NCBI GenBank assembly: GCA_937942115.1
Contig: CALDFY010000219.1
Coordinates: 1-6,625, forward strand
Reading direction: 5' to 3'
DNA from: an uncultured Anaerolineae bacterium
GTDB lineage: Bacteria; Chloroflexota; Anaerolineae; B4-G1; DUEL01
DNA: 6,625 nt
A program made the position numbers and the translations under genes. Positions within the stretch are counted from its first letter, which is position 1, and each line of letters starts with the position of its first letter. The notes under the pieces were generated by a model. The model made no database searches. It saw nothing but the letters and a program-made list of their open reading frames with translations, and had not been told where the DNA came from. Positions 5,897-6,625 of the stretch are shown here, in pieces.

Positions 5897-5925
5897 ATCT
5901 TATTATACATCCTGCTGTTTGTCAA
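5897..5925 (-). promoter_or_regulatory. Sigma-70-type promoter for the dehydrogenase-DedA pair
   Basis: Reading the minus strand, a perfect TTGACA (5925-5920) is followed after 17 nt by TAAGAT (5902-5897), a 4-of-6 match to the -10 consensus. The region is locally AT-rich in an otherwise GC-rich setting. A perfect TATAAT overlaps at 5907-5902 but is only 12 nt from the TTGACA, so the pair with 17-nt spacing is preferred. Transcription would start near 5890, about 40 nt before the ATG, and run through both minus-strand genes. Confidence 0.7.
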
Positions 5926-5952
5926 ACGGAGCGCAAAGAGGTTGGGACTTCC

Positions 5953-6043
5953 GGTCGCCCCAATGGGGCAAGGGCAAGCCATGCCCCTACAGTGCCAGAC
6001 TTGCCCGATGCCAGATGATGTAGGGGCGACCCCTGCGGTCGCC
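5953..6043. repeat. Composite inverted repeat with GTAGGGGC-type arms
   Basis: GGTCGCCCC (5953-5961) is the perfect inverse of GGGGCGACC (6023-6031), and GCCCCTAC (5983-5990) of GTAGGGGC (6020-6027). Nested inside are GCCCC/GGGGC (5957-5969), and at the right end GGCGACC/GGTCGCC (6025-6043). The GGGCAAGCCATGCCCCTAC segment has the look of a dispersed intergenic repeat. Confidence 0.65.
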
Positions 6044-6073
6044 TCTGAGCGCTGACTGAAAGTCAGCCTCTTT

Positions 6074-6149
6074 GGGCCTTCGGCCGGAGGACGGCCTGCG
6101 CCGTCCTTTCGGAAAGCGTCAACGCAGGTTGACGCCTGGCGCGAAGCGT
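6074..6149 (+). repeat. 76-bp direct repeat, copy 1
   Basis: The segment from GGGCCTTCGGCCGG to GGCGCGAAGCGT recurs at 6359-6434 with two mismatches, C/T in the GTCCTTTC stretch and T/C in GCCTGGCG. It contains the GCGTCAAC/GTTGACGC hairpin. The near-identity implies recent duplication or gene conversion. Confidence 0.85.
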
Positions 6150-6168
6150 CCAGGGAGGCCGATTTCCC

Positions 6169-6225
6169 ATCGGCGCCGACCGAAGGTCGGCCTCCCTGGG
6201 CCTTCGGCCGGAGGACGGCCTGCGC
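6169..6225 (+). repeat. 57-bp exact direct repeat, copy 1
   Basis: The segment beginning ATCGGCGCCGACCGAAGG and ending GGACGGCCTGCGC is repeated without change at 6330-6386. It includes the GCCGACC-GAA-GGTCGGC hairpin and the GGCCTTCGGCC palindrome. Confidence 0.9.
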
Positions 6226-6329
6226 TCCTCACCCCTCCCCCGGCCCTTGCCTCACCCCTGGCCCCTCTCCTGACTTTTGTCAGGAGAGGGGAGGGGGTGC
6301 CGCCGCAGGCGGCGGGGGTGGGGTGAGGA
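6226..6329. mobile_element. 104-bp MITE/REP-like palindromic element with terminal inverted repeats
   Basis: The ends TCCTCACCCC (6226-6235) and GGGGTGAGGA (6320-6329) are perfect inverted repeats, extending to 15 of 16 matches (6226-6241 and 6314-6329). The centre is a perfect 13-bp stem, CCCCTCTCCTGAC / GTCAGGAGAGGGG (6262-6274 and 6279-6291), with a TTTT loop. A second hairpin, GCCGCC/GGCGGC, lies at 6299-6313. There is no coding capacity. Size, terminal repeats and central palindrome fit a non-autonomous element; no target-site duplication is obvious beyond the 57-bp repeats on both sides. The CCTCACCCC lead-in and CCCCTCTC stem match the repeat that flanks the nuclease inside the intein. 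Confidence 0.6.
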
Positions 6330-6386
6330 ATCGGCGCCGACCGAAGGTCGGCCTCCCTGGGCCTTCGGCCGGAGGACGGCCTGCGC
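6330..6386 (+). repeat. 57-bp exact direct repeat, copy 2
   Basis: It is identical to 6169-6225. The two copies are separated by exactly the 104-bp terminal-inverted-repeat element at 6226-6329. Its last 28 bp are also the first 28 bp of the 76-bp repeat copy at 6359. Confidence 0.9.
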
Positions 6387-6434
6387 CGTCTTTTCGGAAA
6401 GCGTCAACGCAGGTTGACGCCCGGCGCGAAGCGT
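6359..6434 (+). repeat. 76-bp direct repeat, copy 2
   Basis: This is the second copy of the module at 6074-6149 (74 of 76 positions identical). Its downstream continuation also resembles that of copy 1, except that a 23-bp hairpin has been inserted directly after its last base. Confidence 0.85.
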
Positions 6435-6458
6435 AGGGGCAACCCTCGCAGTTGCCCC
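6435..6458. repeat. Hairpin inserted next to repeat copy 2
   Basis: GGGGCAAC (6436-6443) pairs perfectly with GTTGCCCC (6451-6458). Compared with copy 1, where GCGT runs straight into CCAGGGAGGCC, copy 2 has about 23 extra bases here before the common sequence resumes. It is therefore a small insertion in an otherwise shared module. Confidence 0.65.
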
Positions 6459-6524
6459 CAGGGGAGGCCGATTTTCAATCGGCGCCGGGCGGCGGGAAAC
6501 GGAGAAACCCAAGGAGGAACCATC

Positions 6525-6625
6525 ATGCTGAAGCGAATGCTGTCCGTACTCCTTATCGTCGTCCTATCCGGCTGCGTCCCTTCTCTCCAACCCACCCCCG
6601 AACCCACCCCTCCCACCCCTTCCCC
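6525..6625 (+). CDS. Lipoprotein, N-terminal part only (runs off window)
   Basis: A strong AAGGAGG (6511-6517) lies 7 nt before the ATG at 6525. The 33 complete visible codons give a short basic start (MLKR), a hydrophobic core (residues 5-14, MLSVLLIVVL) and a lipobox LSGC with Cys17 as the lipidation site. A Pro/Thr linker (QPTPEPTPPTPSP) follows. This is a classic bacterial lipoprotein signal peptide with a flexible tether. The mature domain lies beyond the window, so no function can be assigned. It is divergent from the dehydrogenase. No clear promoter is visible in the repeat-filled DNA upstream. Confidence 0.8.
   Translation, partial: MLKRMLSVLLIVVLSGCVPSLQPTPEPTPPTPS

Larger units (their letters stand above)
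5926..6510. repeat. Gene-free array of stacked palindromic repeats
   Basis: No credible gene lies here; open frames are by-products of GC-rich repeats. The stretch is a succession of short perfect hairpins, many sharing a GCCGA-type 5' arm. Examples are GCTGACT/AGTCAGC (6051-6067, GAA loop), GCGTCAAC/GTTGACGC (6116-6135), GCCGAT/ATCGGC (6158-6174), GCCGACC/GGTCGGC (6175-6191, GAA loop) and GCCGATT/AATCGGC (6467-6483). Larger duplicated modules within it are listed separately. It separates the divergently transcribed dehydrogenase and the lipoprotein gene at 6525. Confidence 0.8.

Noticed and set aside
5902..5925. TATAAT at 5907-5902 as -10 partner of the TTGACA
   Set aside because: The spacing is only 12 nt. 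The overlapping TAAGAT with 17-nt spacing is better.
4940..6055. Long plus-strand open frame (371 codons) opposite the dehydrogenase
   Set aside because: It is antisense to conserved dehydrogenase and intein motifs, is Gly/Arg-rich low complexity typical of GC-rich shadow frames, and runs on into the promoter and repeat region.
6072..6326. Plus-strand small open frame upstream of the lipoprotein
   Set aside because: It is composed entirely of the repeat modules and the 104-bp element, with no ribosome-binding site and no protein-like pattern.
5953..6486. CRISPR array
   Set aside because: Repeats differ in length and are nested hairpin modules; there are no regular unique spacers and no cas genes.

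Overview
The window looks like a piece of a GC-rich bacterial chromosome, most likely Chloroflexota (Anaerolineae-like). The hints are a NarL-type regulator, M23 and proline/threonine-linker lipoproteins, a DUF559 nuclease, and intergenic DNA crowded with short GC-rich palindromic repeats. This taxonomic guess is inference; no marker gene is present.

Layout. At the left edge is a NarL/LuxR-type response regulator (about 70% GC in a sampled row) that begins upstream of the window. It breaks off inside its helix-turn-helix at about 382. There it is joined to a roughly 200-bp C-terminal remnant of another gene in a different frame, followed by a segment of lower GC (about 47% in sampled rows). 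That segment carries an unknown membrane-anchored or secreted protein (595-1281). Next is a secreted M23-type peptidase fused in frame to what looks like a complete lipoprotein, signal peptide included (1343-2776). A 13-bp perfect hairpin at 2804-2832 separates these plus-strand genes from a convergent minus-strand pair.

The minus-strand pair is a WbpA-like nucleotide-sugar (UDP-GlcNAc) 6-dehydrogenase (3518-5851) followed by a DedA/VTT-family membrane protein (2868-3512). The latter starts 5 nt after the dehydrogenase stop and has an N-terminus made from an inserted palindromic repeat. A good sigma-70-type promoter and a leader hairpin precede the dehydrogenase. Its product probably feeds surface polysaccharide synthesis.

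The key object is inside the dehydrogenase. A 329-residue intein (4049-5035) sits directly before the catalytic cysteine of the GGHC active-site motif, so splicing should regenerate the active site and leave a normal 448-residue enzyme. At the place where inteins usually carry a LAGLIDADG homing endonuclease, this one carries a DUF559 (Vsr-like) nuclease domain. That domain is bracketed on both sides by in-frame copies of a C-rich/G-rich palindromic repeat. A free-standing 104-bp element of the same general family lies upstream of the gene at 6226-6329. The arrangement suggests three nested layers: host enzyme, mini-intein, and a repeat-flanked nuclease cassette.

From 5926 to about 6486 there is no gene but a dense array of hairpins and duplicated modules, including 57-bp and 76-bp direct repeats and one inserted 23-bp hairpin. 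A lipoprotein gene begins at 6525 and runs off the right edge.
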